A program made the translations under genes and the position numbers. Positions 50,809 through 58,889 of a stretch of DNA of 64,000 nucleotides are shown here, piece after piece. The stretch covers positions 186,001 through 250,000 of the forward strand of contig NZ_JACGXN010000006.1 in the NCBI RefSeq assembly GCF_014138285.1, given 5' to 3'. Position 1 is the first letter of the stretch, and the number at the start of each line of letters is the position of its first letter. The notes below the pieces were generated by a model. That model was not told the DNA's origin, did no database searches, and saw nothing but the letters and a program-made list of their open reading frames with translations. Source of the DNA: Phyllobacterium myrsinacearum (GTDB lineage Bacteria; Pseudomonadota; Alphaproteobacteria; Rhizobiales; Rhizobiaceae).

Positions 50809-50849
50809 GGCGATGCAGCTTCAAAGCGCTGCATCGCCAAATTTTTATC
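50809..50849 (+). terminator. Rho-independent terminator of amino-acid permease gene (plus strand)
   Basis: GGCGATGCAGC (50809-50819) pairs with GCTGCATCGCC (50828-50838) around an eight-base loop, followed by AAATTTTTA on the plus strand. It lies about 90 bases after the permease stop, interleaved with the porin terminator. Confidence 0.8.
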
Positions 50850-50854
50850 AGGTT

Positions 50855-51937
50855 TTAGAAGTTGCGCTGGAAGCGGATAACGCCGCCAAATGCATCGTCC
50901 TTGCCGCCGCGCTGGCTTTCAGCGAAGTCCTTACGAGCGCCATCGAACTTGGTGTAGTTCAATTCTGGTGTGATCGTGAAACCGGGGACGATTTCGTAAG
51001 CCACGTTCAAAGCAGCTGCGATGGTGCCTTCGGATTCATAAGCGACCTGTGCATTGACAGTTGCCTTGTCGGCAACCTTGGCAGCAATGCCACCCCAAAC
51101 CGCATAATCGCCTTCCCATGTGCCGAACCAGTTGCGCTGGCCGCGGGCTGCGTCGTCATAGTTGGACTGATAGCCACCCATGACCCATGCCGACACTGTG
51201 TCGGTAAACTTCACGTCCAGGCGCAGCTTGCCGGCCCACTCTTCGATCTTGGAGTCATAGCCGACGATGCCGGAGATCTTGCCCCATGACTGTTCGTACT
51301 TTGCACCGGCGAGGACATGCGGCATGTAGTCGTCGATACGGTAGTCGTAGTTGAAATAGCTGGCAGTCTGTGTCTGGCCCTGCTCCGCGCCGATGATGGC
51401 AGAAAAGCCATTTCCAGCGTTGAACGTATAGCTGACCTGATTGCTGTAACCGGACTGATAGTTGATCACATCGTCGTTGACGATGTTGCCGGCGTCGCCT
51501 GTCCACGTGCCGAAGATTTCATCAACCACACCGATGCGGAAACCGCCCAGCTCGATGAAAGCCTGAGGAATAGAGCCACCGCTGTTGGAACCGTTCGTGT
51601 AGTCGAAACGCGTTTCGATGAAAGAACGCAGAGTGCCGAGTTCGGTTTCCGAACGGGCATCGAAGCGGACGGTGGCGCGGGTCTTCTTCTGCCAGGTTCC
51701 GAATTCGCCGCCCTTGTAGGCGTCATCGCCGCCCTTGGCGTCATAACGCAGGTATCCACCGATTTTCAGGCATGTTTCCGTGCCCGGAATATAGAAAAAT
51801 CCTTTGCCGTACGTATCGCAAACGCGAACGTATTCAACGGCTTCCGGTTCTGCGACGACAACTGCATCGGCAGCGCGTGCACCAGTTACTGCAACGAGTG
51901 CTGCAGCCGAGCCAAGAAGTAAGCTCTTGATGGTCAT
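50855..51937 (-). CDS. omp2b: Omp2-type porin
   Basis: The 360-residue protein has the Brucella Omp2 layout: signal MTIKSLLLGSAAALVAVTGARA, then EPEAVEYVRVCDTYGKGFFY and IPGTETCLKIGGYLRYDAKGG with the two conserved Cys. Sixteen beta strands follow, with a terminal Phe (GGVIRFQRNF). It forms a trimeric outer-membrane channel for small hydrophilic solutes. The similarity to Brucella Omp2b is strong and supports placing the organism near Brucellaceae. A single copy is present, unlike the omp2a/omp2b pair of Brucella. The gene is monocistronic, facing the amino-acid permease gene with a pair of terminators between. Confidence 0.93.
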   Translation of the reverse strand: MTIKSLLLGSAAALVAVTGARAADAVVVAEPEAVEYVRVCDTYGKGFFYIPGTETCLKIGGYLRYDAKGGDDAYKGGEFGTWQKKTRATVRFDARSETELGTLRSFIETRFDYTNGSNSGGSIPQAFIELGGFRIGVVDEIFGTWTGDAGNIVNDDVINYQSGYSNQVSYTFNAGNGFSAIIGAEQGQTQTASYFNYDYRIDDYMPHVLAGAKYEQSWGKISGIVGYDSKIEEWAGKLRLDVKFTDTVSAWVMGGYQSNYDDAARGQRNWFGTWEGDYAVWGGIAAKVADKATVNAQVAYESEGTIAAALNVAYEIVPGFTITPELNYTKFDGARKDFAESQRGGKDDAFGGVIRFQRNF

Positions 51938-52163
51938 GGGTGATCTCCAAACAATCTATGGGAAAGGTTGCTAGGCCGTATTGCTTCACAACCGACAGTG
52001 GAATCGCTGTCTGCGTCGTCGTTAATGGAGATATGTAACGGTTTTATCACGCAACTGACCGCGCTCGCGGACAATGGATATTTTCGTTTGAAAGCGAACG
52101 CTTGGCTGTGTCAGTGTGACATTTCGGCAATAGCCGGAACGCATGTAAACGAGTGAAGGCGAC

Positions 52164-52739
52164 ATGACCATGAAGGTATATCTTGCCGGTCCCGAAGTTT
52201 TTCTAAGCAATGCCAAAGAGGTTCTGGCGCATAAATCCGAGCTCGCCCGCGCCGCCGGATTTACGCCGCTTGCACCGGGAGATCTCGAAATTCCCCGTAC
52301 CGACAGCAAGTATGAACGTGGAATTGCAATCAGCGCTATCGATGAACAGCTTATGCTGGCTTCTGATCTGATAATCGCCAATCTGACGCCTTTTCGTGGT
52401 ATCAGCGCCGATGTCGGAACCTCCTTCGAACTCGGCTTCATGTGTGCTTTGGGCCGACAGGTCTATGGTTACACAAACGTGGCCGCAAGTTATCTCGAGC
52501 GCACCAGCCGGGACTATTACAAAGGAATGATCAATTCTGACGCCAGTGGAAAACTGACTGGTTCTGACGGTCTCAGCATCGAGGATTTTGACATGGCTGA
52601 CAATCTCATGCTCGAAGGTGGAATCATCTCGCGCGGCGGTGTGTTCGTCAGAAAAGCTGTGCCGGATGGGAGGGTTCTCACCGATCTGGCTGGCTTTAAA
52701 GAGTGCCTCATCCTGGCTGCAGAAAAATATCTGCGATGA
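52164..52739 (+). CDS. Nucleoside 2-deoxyribosyltransferase
   Basis: The 191-residue cytosolic enzyme has KVYLAGPEVF at the start (nucleoside binding), then LIIANLTPFRGISADVGTSFELGFMCALG, where the Glu after GTSF is the catalytic nucleophile. It transfers 2-deoxyribose between nucleobases or hydrolyses 2-deoxynucleosides, serving nucleobase salvage. A few homologues act on modified nucleosides. GAAGG lies upstream; a second ATG at 52170 is possible. It is divergent from the porin gene and monocistronic. Confidence 0.88.
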   Translation: MTMKVYLAGPEVFLSNAKEVLAHKSELARAAGFTPLAPGDLEIPRTDSKYERGIAISAIDEQLMLASDLIIANLTPFRGISADVGTSFELGFMCALGRQVYGYTNVAASYLERTSRDYYKGMINSDASGKLTGSDGLSIEDFDMADNLMLEGGIISRGGVFVRKAVPDGRVLTDLAGFKECLILAAEKYLR

Positions 52740-52786
52740 GCAGGCTCGCGGTACCTGCACTATCGTGTGTGCCGCTAAACAATGGT

Positions 52787-52943
52787 GTCAATTGACCCCG
52801 CGAAGTGATTCTCCCCAGCTTCCAACAAGCGCTGATTGATTACTTTTCTTCCATTTCTCGCGAAATTTGGGATCGAATTGTGTGGCAAAATTGTGGCTGT
52901 TGACAACCGCACATCTCCATGCCTAGCATTAAATCAAATTGAT
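52787..52943. promoter_or_regulatory. Two TCAA/TTGA dyads upstream of chitobiose-type importer
   Basis: GTCAATTGAC (52787-52796) and ATCAAATTGAT (52933-52943) are perfect dyads sharing TCAA and TTGA half-sites about 140 bases apart. The downstream one is 54 bases before the binding-protein start. They could be paired operators for looping. Confidence 0.35.
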
Positions 52944-52996
52944 TGACCTAAAAGGGACGGAACCAAAACAATCATTTGAAAAATGGGGAATGAGAC

Positions 52997-54739
52997 ATGA
53001 CTGCAGATAGGAATGCTGTAACACGCCGGCTCTCGATTGCTTCCCGAATAACCGATTATCTTCCCGCCGCGGCCACCTTCGGCCTTGCGCTTCTTGCCTC
53101 CAGCCCTCTTGCCGGCGCAGCGCCCGCATCGGCTGAAGTGCTCCTCACCATGCACATTGAAGAACAGACAAGCTGGGTGCGAAACTTCAATCCCTTTGAT
53201 GTTGGCGGCCGTCGCCAAAGTACGCTCGACTTCATTTACGAGCCGCTCGTCGTGTTCAATGAGCTCGACAACGGCAAGCCCACTTACCGACTGGCGACGG
53301 GTTTCAAATTCGCCGATGACTTGAAATCCATTACCTACACCATTCGTGACGGGGTGAAGTGGTCGGATGACAAGCCGCTGACCGCTGCCGATGTGAAATT
53401 CACCATCGAAATGATGCGCAAGAATCCGGCGCTTGATTTTGTCGGGGTGGCAGACAGCGTCGCCTCTGTGGAAGCGCCCTCGGCAACCGAGGTGAAGATC
53501 ACTCTCAAGGATGTCGATACGCATTTTCCGGAATCATTGTCTGATTTGCCCGTCGTGCCAGAGCATATCTGGAAAGACATCGCAGATCCGCTGGCGTTCA
53601 AAAACGAAACGCCTGTGGGTTCCGGGCCGATGACGGAAGTTCGCCGGTTCACCCCGCAGGTCTATGAGCAATGCCGCAATCCGAATTATTGGGATACGGC
53701 CTCGCTGAAGATCGACTGCCTGAAACTGCCGCAGATTTCAGGAAACGATCAGATATTGGCGACTTTGCCGGAAGGGCAGATGGACTGGTTCGGATCATTC
53801 ATTCCAGAGATCGAAAAGACCTACGTCGCACTGGACCCCAAGCACAATCATTACTGGCAGCCGCCTGCTGAAACGGTTGCGTTCCAGATGAACCTCAAGA
53901 CGAAAAAGCCAGGCAATGCGGCTGCATTCAATGATATTGCGTTCCGCCGGGCGATCAGTCTGGTGATGGACCGGACTGCAATGGTTGACATCGCGAGCTT
54001 CGGTTATCCCGTGGTCAATCTGCATGCCAGTGGTTTGCCTCCGCGTTTCGACAGCTGGCGCAATCCTGATGCTGAGAAAGCCCAGGATGAGTGGATGGGC
54101 TATGATACCGACAAGGCAGACAAACTGCTTGATGAGGCTGGCTACAAGAAGGGCGCGGATGGGTTCCGCGCGACACCGAAAGGCGAGCCGATCGCCTTTT
54201 CGATCATGGTCCCCAATGGCTGGACCGACTGGATCGATGCGGTGCAGATTGCTGCCGAAGGCTTGCGCAAGGTCGGGATCAACGTTTCCGTCGCCACCCC
54301 CGAATATGAACAATGGGGCAAACAGATTGTCGAAGGCAATTTCGACTCACTGATCAATTCGCGTGCTGATGGTCCGACTCCTTTCCGCGGTTACTATCAG
54401 TCACTGGCAACGGCATTTGGCGGCCGCATCACAGGCGCTCCCTCGCGTTACTCGAATCCTGATCTCGACAAGCTTTTCAGCGATTACAAGAAAGCAACGA
54501 CTATTGAAGAGCGCCGAACGATCTTCAATCAGATCCAGCTTGTGGTGGCCGACAATTTCCCGGTCATTCCGCTTTTCAACGGCCCGACCTGGTACCAGTT
54601 TTCCACCAAGCGGTTCGCCGGCTGGGTATCGAAGGAAGATCCGGCAATGAACCCGGAAAATCACGAGAATAACCGGATGCGGCTCATTCATCTCCTGCGC
54701 CTGCATCCCGTCGATGAGAAGGCCGGAGATAACGGCTGA
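52997..54739 (+). CDS. Opp-type substrate-binding protein, chitobiose-binding-protein-like
   Basis: This 580-residue family 5 binding protein has a signal peptide ending near GAAPASAE. Its core (SWVRNFNPFDVG, DFIYEPLVVFNELD, VGSGPMTEVRRFTPQ, QCRNPNYWDTASL, DCLKLPQISGNDQILA and MDWFGSFIPEIEKTY) follows the Vibrio chitobiose-binding protein closely as I recall it. That protein binds (GlcNAc)2 although the family usually binds peptides. The downstream GH20 hexosaminidase gene supports GlcNAc-oligosaccharide import. GGGGAA precedes 52997. Its stop overlaps the first permease by one base. Confidence 0.87.
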   Translation: MTADRNAVTRRLSIASRITDYLPAAATFGLALLASSPLAGAAPASAEVLLTMHIEEQTSWVRNFNPFDVGGRRQSTLDFIYEPLVVFNELDNGKPTYRLATGFKFADDLKSITYTIRDGVKWSDDKPLTAADVKFTIEMMRKNPALDFVGVADSVASVEAPSATEVKITLKDVDTHFPESLSDLPVVPEHIWKDIADPLAFKNETPVGSGPMTEVRRFTPQVYEQCRNPNYWDTASLKIDCLKLPQISGNDQILATLPEGQMDWFGSFIPEIEKTYVALDPKHNHYWQPPAETVAFQMNLKTKKPGNAAAFNDIAFRRAISLVMDRTAMVDIASFGYPVVNLHASGLPPRFDSWRNPDAEKAQDEWMGYDTDKADKLLDEAGYKKGADGFRATPKGEPIAFSIMVPNGWTDWIDAVQIAAEGLRKVGINVSVATPEYEQWGKQIVEGNFDSLINSRADGPTPFRGYYQSLATAFGGRITGAPSRYSNPDLDKLFSDYKKATTIEERRTIFNQIQLVVADNFPVIPLFNGPTWYQFSTKRFAGWVSKEDPAMNPENHENNRMRLIHLLRLHPVDEKAGDNG

Positions 54740-55722
54740 TGCGGCTACCCCTCCGCCGGCTTGCAATTTACGGCGTGGCATTCCTGTTCGCCATTGTCGT
54801 CAACTTCTTCGTTCCCCGGTTGATGCCGGGGAGCCCGGTCGATGGAATGATCGCCCAGCTCGGACCACGCGCAACACCGGCCGCTATCGAGGCGATCAAG
54901 GCCCGGTTCGGTGCCGTGGAACAGCCCCTGTGGGAACAGTTCGCTGATTACCTGAAGGGGCTCGCCACCCTCGATCTCGGTGTGTCGGTAAAATATTACC
55001 CGCAGACCGTTGTGGAAGTTCTTGGCCGCTCGGCGGGGTGGACGGCATTTCTCGTTATCACAGCCATTACCTTTTCGCTCTGTATCGGGACATCCCTCGG
55101 CGCGCTCGCTGCGTGGCGGCGCGGTGGCCGGTTCGATTCATTCGTTTCGCCGTTCTCCATCATGATGATTGCTGTCCCACCGGTGGTCATCGCGGTCGCT
55201 ACACTCTTTACCTTCGGCGTTGCGCTGCGGTGGTTTCCCGTCGGCTATGCCTATAATCCCAATCTTGATCCGGGGTTGAGCTTCACGTTCTTCGGCAGCG
55301 TCTTCCTACACGCCATCATGCCGGTGCTTACCCTTTCGCCCTATCTGATCGGCGAGTTTCAGACAACGATGCGCACCAGTATGATCTCGGTTCTTGGTGA
55401 GGACTATGTCACCATGGGACGCGCCAAAGGTTTGAGCGAAACCGCTGTTATGTTCGGCTATGCGGCGCGCAATGCGATGCTGCCCGTCCTCACCAACCTC
55501 GCACTCATGCTGGGTGCGGTGTTCGGCGGCTCCATCGTCACGGAAATCGTCTTCAACTATCCCGGTCTTGGTCTCACCCTCTACACGGCAAGTGTGGCCC
55601 GCGATTATCCGGTCATTCAGGGGCAGCTCCTGCTGATGACACTGGCGACGCTGGGTGCAAATCTTCTGGTCGACCTGATCTATGGAATCGTCGATCCGCG
55701 CATCGGGGAGGCACGCACATGA
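54739..55722 (+). CDS. Opp-type ABC permease (DppB-like) of GlcNAc-oligosaccharide importer
   Basis: This 327-residue inner-membrane permease carries FFVPRLMPGSPVDGMIAQLG (periplasmic), an EAIKARFGAVEQPLWEQF segment and the coupling loop GRAKGLSETAVMFGYAARN. It has about six membrane helices. It starts within the stop of the binding-protein gene (TGATG) and overlaps the second permease by four bases, so translation is coupled along the unit. Confidence 0.92.
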   Translation: MRLPLRRLAIYGVAFLFAIVVNFFVPRLMPGSPVDGMIAQLGPRATPAAIEAIKARFGAVEQPLWEQFADYLKGLATLDLGVSVKYYPQTVVEVLGRSAGWTAFLVITAITFSLCIGTSLGALAAWRRGGRFDSFVSPFSIMMIAVPPVVIAVATLFTFGVALRWFPVGYAYNPNLDPGLSFTFFGSVFLHAIMPVLTLSPYLIGEFQTTMRTSMISVLGEDYVTMGRAKGLSETAVMFGYAARNAMLPVLTNLALMLGAVFGGSIVTEIVFNYPGLGLTLYTASVARDYPVIQGQLLLMTLATLGANLLVDLIYGIVDPRIGEART

Positions 55723-56621
55723 ATTCCGGAGTCAAACTCCTGCTGCGGCAGAAAAAAGCCGTTATCGGTTTGGTCATCGTTGTCGCGCTGTGCCTGATGG
55801 CGCTTTTTGCGCCAATCCTTGCGCCGAACGATCCGGCGGCACGTGTCGGCCGCTCGCATCAGCCTCCAAGCATAAGCCACGTCATGGGTACGACCAAGAT
55901 GGGTCGTGATGTGTTCAGCCAGTTTGTCTGGGGTGCCCGGTCATCGCTGGCTGTCGGTTTTGCCACCGGCATATTCATCACCGTGCTCGGCACGTTAATC
56001 GGGCTCGCTGGTGGTTATTTCGGCGGACGTACCGACAATATACTCGACCTTCTGACCAATGCGGTGCTCGTCATTCCCAATATTCCCCTGTTGATCCTGC
56101 TGGCTTCCTTTGCCGGTACGGTGGGGCCCATAGCCATCATGGCGATCATCGCTTTGACATCATGGCCATGGGGCGCGCGCATGACGCGGTCGCAGACGCT
56201 CGCCTTGCGCAACCGGGAATTCGTCATCGCGGCCCGCATGGTGGGTGAGCCCAACTGGCGGATCGTGTTTGTCGAAATCCTGCCCAATCTGCTGCCGCTC
56301 ATCGCGCTCAATCTCGTCGGCAGCATCATCTATGCCATCGTTGCCCAGACCACCCTGGAATATCTCGGATTTGGCGATCCCCTGAACGTGACATGGGGCA
56401 CCATGCTCTATAATGCCCAGAATTCATCCGCCATCATCGTGGGTGCCTGGTGGGATATTGCCATGCCCTGTGCGGGTATCGTTCTGGTCGGGCTCGGGCT
56501 TTCCCTGCTCAACTTCACCTTCGATGAAATCGCCAATCCGCAATTGCGTTCCGGGCCTGCACTCCGGCGCTGGCTGCGTCTCAACCGCCAGCGCGCACGC
56601 GAACTGGAGGCAGCACGATGA
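55719..56621 (+). CDS. Opp-type ABC permease (DppC-like) of GlcNAc-oligosaccharide importer
   Basis: This 300-residue permease has an N-terminal helix, the GTTKMGRDVFSQFVWGARSS segment and the coupling loop NREFVIAARMVGEPNWRIVFVEILPN. It overlaps the preceding permease and the ATPase gene by four bases each. The Thr/Lys-rich variant of the usual GTDxxGRD motif is the only departure from peptide-type DppC. Confidence 0.92.
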   Translation: MNSGVKLLLRQKKAVIGLVIVVALCLMALFAPILAPNDPAARVGRSHQPPSISHVMGTTKMGRDVFSQFVWGARSSLAVGFATGIFITVLGTLIGLAGGYFGGRTDNILDLLTNAVLVIPNIPLLILLASFAGTVGPIAIMAIIALTSWPWGARMTRSQTLALRNREFVIAARMVGEPNWRIVFVEILPNLLPLIALNLVGSIIYAIVAQTTLEYLGFGDPLNVTWGTMLYNAQNSSAIIVGAWWDIAMPCAGIVLVGLGLSLLNFTFDEIANPQLRSGPALRRWLRLNRQRARELEAAR

Positions 56622-57433
56622 CCGGTCCGCTCCTGCAAGTTCGCAATCTCAGCGTGGATTACCTGCTCGACAAGGGCGTCTTCAATGCCGTGAAGAACGT
56701 ATCGTTCAACATTGGCCGCGGTGAACTGTTTGGCCTTGCCGGCGAGTCCGGCTGTGGCAAGAGTACCATTGCCTACGCCATCACGCGCCTCGCCAAGCCG
56801 CCGGCTTGGGTGGCTGGCGGAGAAATACTGCTTGATGGGCACGACCTACTGGGGATGACCGAGCGTGCCCTGCAAACCGTTCGGTGGAAACGCATCGGCA
56901 TGGTGTTTCAAAGTGCCATGAACTCTCTCAACCCTCTCATGCGGGTCGAGGCGCAATTCCATGATGTCCTGTCCCGGCACACCGGCTGCACCCGCGAGAA
57001 ATCACGGGCCCGTGCAAAAGAAATGTTCCGGCTTGTCGGCATACCGACGGACCGGCTGTCGAACTATCCCCACCAGTTCAGTGGAGGTATGCGTCAGCGT
57101 ATCGTCATCGCAATCTGCCTTGCCCTCAGCCCGGAGCTGATCATCATGGATGAACCAACCACGGCGCTGGATGTGGTGGTGCAGCGGGAAATTCTGGAGC
57201 AGGTGGTTGACCTGCAGAAGAGCCACGGTTTCTCCGTCCTGTTCATCACGCATGATCTGCATCTGATGGCACAGATCTGTCATCGCATCGGCGTCATGCT
57301 CAAGGGTGAACTGGTCGAGGTTGGGGACGTTCGTCAGGTCAGTCGGGCACCTGTGCATGATTACACCAAACGATTGTGGGGTGCGATTCCCAACCTACCG
57401 ACCCTCGGCTCCATGCAGGGGAGGCTCGCATGA
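56618..57433 (+). CDS. Opp-type ABC ATPase (DppD-like)
   Basis: This 271-residue ATPase has Walker A GESGCGKST, signature FSGGMRQRIVIAI, Walker B LIIMDEPTTALD and switch His in FITHDLHLM. The C-terminal HDYTKRLWGAIPNL is typical of the oligopeptide branch. It is separate from the second ATPase, unlike the fused ATPase in the importer at the left of the window. Overlap with both neighbours is four bases. Confidence 0.93.
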   Translation: MTGPLLQVRNLSVDYLLDKGVFNAVKNVSFNIGRGELFGLAGESGCGKSTIAYAITRLAKPPAWVAGGEILLDGHDLLGMTERALQTVRWKRIGMVFQSAMNSLNPLMRVEAQFHDVLSRHTGCTREKSRARAKEMFRLVGIPTDRLSNYPHQFSGGMRQRIVIAICLALSPELIIMDEPTTALDVVVQREILEQVVDLQKSHGFSVLFITHDLHLMAQICHRIGVMLKGELVEVGDVRQVSRAPVHDYTKRLWGAIPNLPTLGSMQGRLA

Positions 57434-58371
57434 ATGCCATTCCGGATCCCGTTCGCGCTGCAACGGCTGATGTATCGCCGGTGATCGCGCTTGAAAATAT
57501 CACGCGGTCCTTCGGTCTTGTTCATGCACTGCGCGGTATTTCCTTTTCATTGGTGCCGGGCAGGGCACTTGCTCTTGTCGGCGAATCCGGTTGCGGCAAG
57601 ACCACATGCGCCCGGATTATCGCACGGATGGATCGGCCCACGTCCGGCACGATGCTGTTTCGCGGCAATGACGTCACTGCCATAGGTTCAGGGGCACAGG
57701 AGCGGGCCTATCGCCGTGCGGTGCAGATGGTCTTTCAGGATCCCTTCGCCTCGCTCAATCCGGTATTTTCGGTGGGGCACCATCTGGTGCGGCCGCTGAA
57801 ACTGCACGGTCATGTCCAGGGCAGAAAGGGCGCCACGGATAGGGTCGACACGTTGCTGGAAAGTGTCGGGCTTGACCCCATTTTGACGGCCCACAAGTTT
57901 CCGCATGAACTCTCCGGCGGCCAGCGCCAGCGGGTCAATATTGCGCGGGCACTGGCTGTGCAGCCGGAAGTGCTGGTCGCCGACGAGCCCACGTCGATGC
58001 TCGATGTTTCCATCCGGCTCGGTATTCTGGAGCTTCTTTCGAGTATCAAGCGCGAGCGCAATCTGGCCTTGCTCTACATCACCCACGACATCGCAACCGC
58101 TGCACATGTTGCAGAGGAAATCGTGGTGATGTTCGCCGGTCAGATGGTGGAGTGGGGTGAAACCACGTCTGTTATCACCGATCCGCGCCATCCCTATACC
58201 AAGTTGCTTCTGTCCGCCGTGCCCGACCCGTACAAGCCCTTTGTGCCGGGAGACAGCGCGCGGTTTCTGCAGCACGCGGAAGAAATCCGGTGTGTTTCCC
58301 GGCCCACGTCCGATGGCGTGGAGAAGGTCGGGTCCAACCACTTTGTCCGAACGCTTGGAGAAGCTGCCTGA
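57430..58371 (+). CDS. Opp-type ABC ATPase (DppF-like)
   Basis: The ATG at 57430 overlaps the previous stop (ATGA) and gives 313 residues; the open frame upstream to 57376 is part of the preceding gene. Walker A is GESGCGKTT, signature LSGGQRQRVNIARA, Walker B LVADEPTSMLD and the switch His ITHDIAT. A C-terminal HPYTKLLLSAVPDP with Cys (EIRCVSRP) is present but shortened relative to DppF. It completes the importer. Confidence 0.93.
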   Translation: MNAIPDPVRAATADVSPVIALENITRSFGLVHALRGISFSLVPGRALALVGESGCGKTTCARIIARMDRPTSGTMLFRGNDVTAIGSGAQERAYRRAVQMVFQDPFASLNPVFSVGHHLVRPLKLHGHVQGRKGATDRVDTLLESVGLDPILTAHKFPHELSGGQRQRVNIARALAVQPEVLVADEPTSMLDVSIRLGILELLSSIKRERNLALLYITHDIATAAHVAEEIVVMFAGQMVEWGETTSVITDPRHPYTKLLLSAVPDPYKPFVPGDSARFLQHAEEIRCVSRPTSDGVEKVGSNHFVRTLGEAA

Positions 58372-58387
58372 GTGAAAGGGAGATCTG

Positions 58388-58864
58388 ATGGACCTTCTTG
58401 TCAGACTATATGCGCTTGAACCGAAACTGGAGCTCGACCGGCGTCTGGCGGATGCTGGTATTGTGGTTCGCCGGGTTCTTGCGCCCGAGTTTGCCCTTGT
58501 CGTTGACTGGATCAAGCAGGAATTTGGCCCGGGATGGGCCAGCGAGACAACAGCTGCTTTCGCCCGGCAGCCGCCGTCCTGTTTTATCGCGGCGAAGGAT
58601 GGAAAACCCGTTGGGTTTGCCTGCTACGACGCGATCGCGCGCGGCTACTTCGGGCCGACCGGTGTCAGCGAGGTCGCGAGGGGCGCCGGTATCGGTCACG
58701 GCCTTCTGCTCGCATGCCTGCTGGATATGCGGACCCAAGGCTATGGCTATGCGGTGATCGGCGATGTCGGCCCCGTTGACTTCTATGTGCGTGCGGTCGG
58801 GGCAACCCCGATCACCGATTCCACACCCGGCATTGTTGCCGGTCTGCTCCGATATCCAGATTAA
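58388..58864 (+). CDS. GNAT-family N-acetyltransferase
   Basis: The 158-residue protein has a GNAT core: CFIAAKDGKPVGFACYDAIARGYFGPTGV, then the acetyl-CoA loop SEVARGAGIGHGLLLACL (Q/R-x-x-G-x-G type), and YAVIGDVGPVDFYVRAVGA. It sits between the ATPase and GH20 genes (16- and 25-base gaps), preceded by AGGGAG. It may acetylate or, with a deacetylated glucosamine, restore GlcNAc during catabolism. The substrate is inferred from context only. Confidence 0.82.
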   Translation: MDLLVRLYALEPKLELDRRLADAGIVVRRVLAPEFALVVDWIKQEFGPGWASETTAAFARQPPSCFIAAKDGKPVGFACYDAIARGYFGPTGVSEVARGAGIGHGLLLACLLDMRTQGYGYAVIGDVGPVDFYVRAVGATPITDSTPGIVAGLLRYPD

Positions 58865-58889
58865 ACCCGGCATTTCTGAAAGTTCATCC

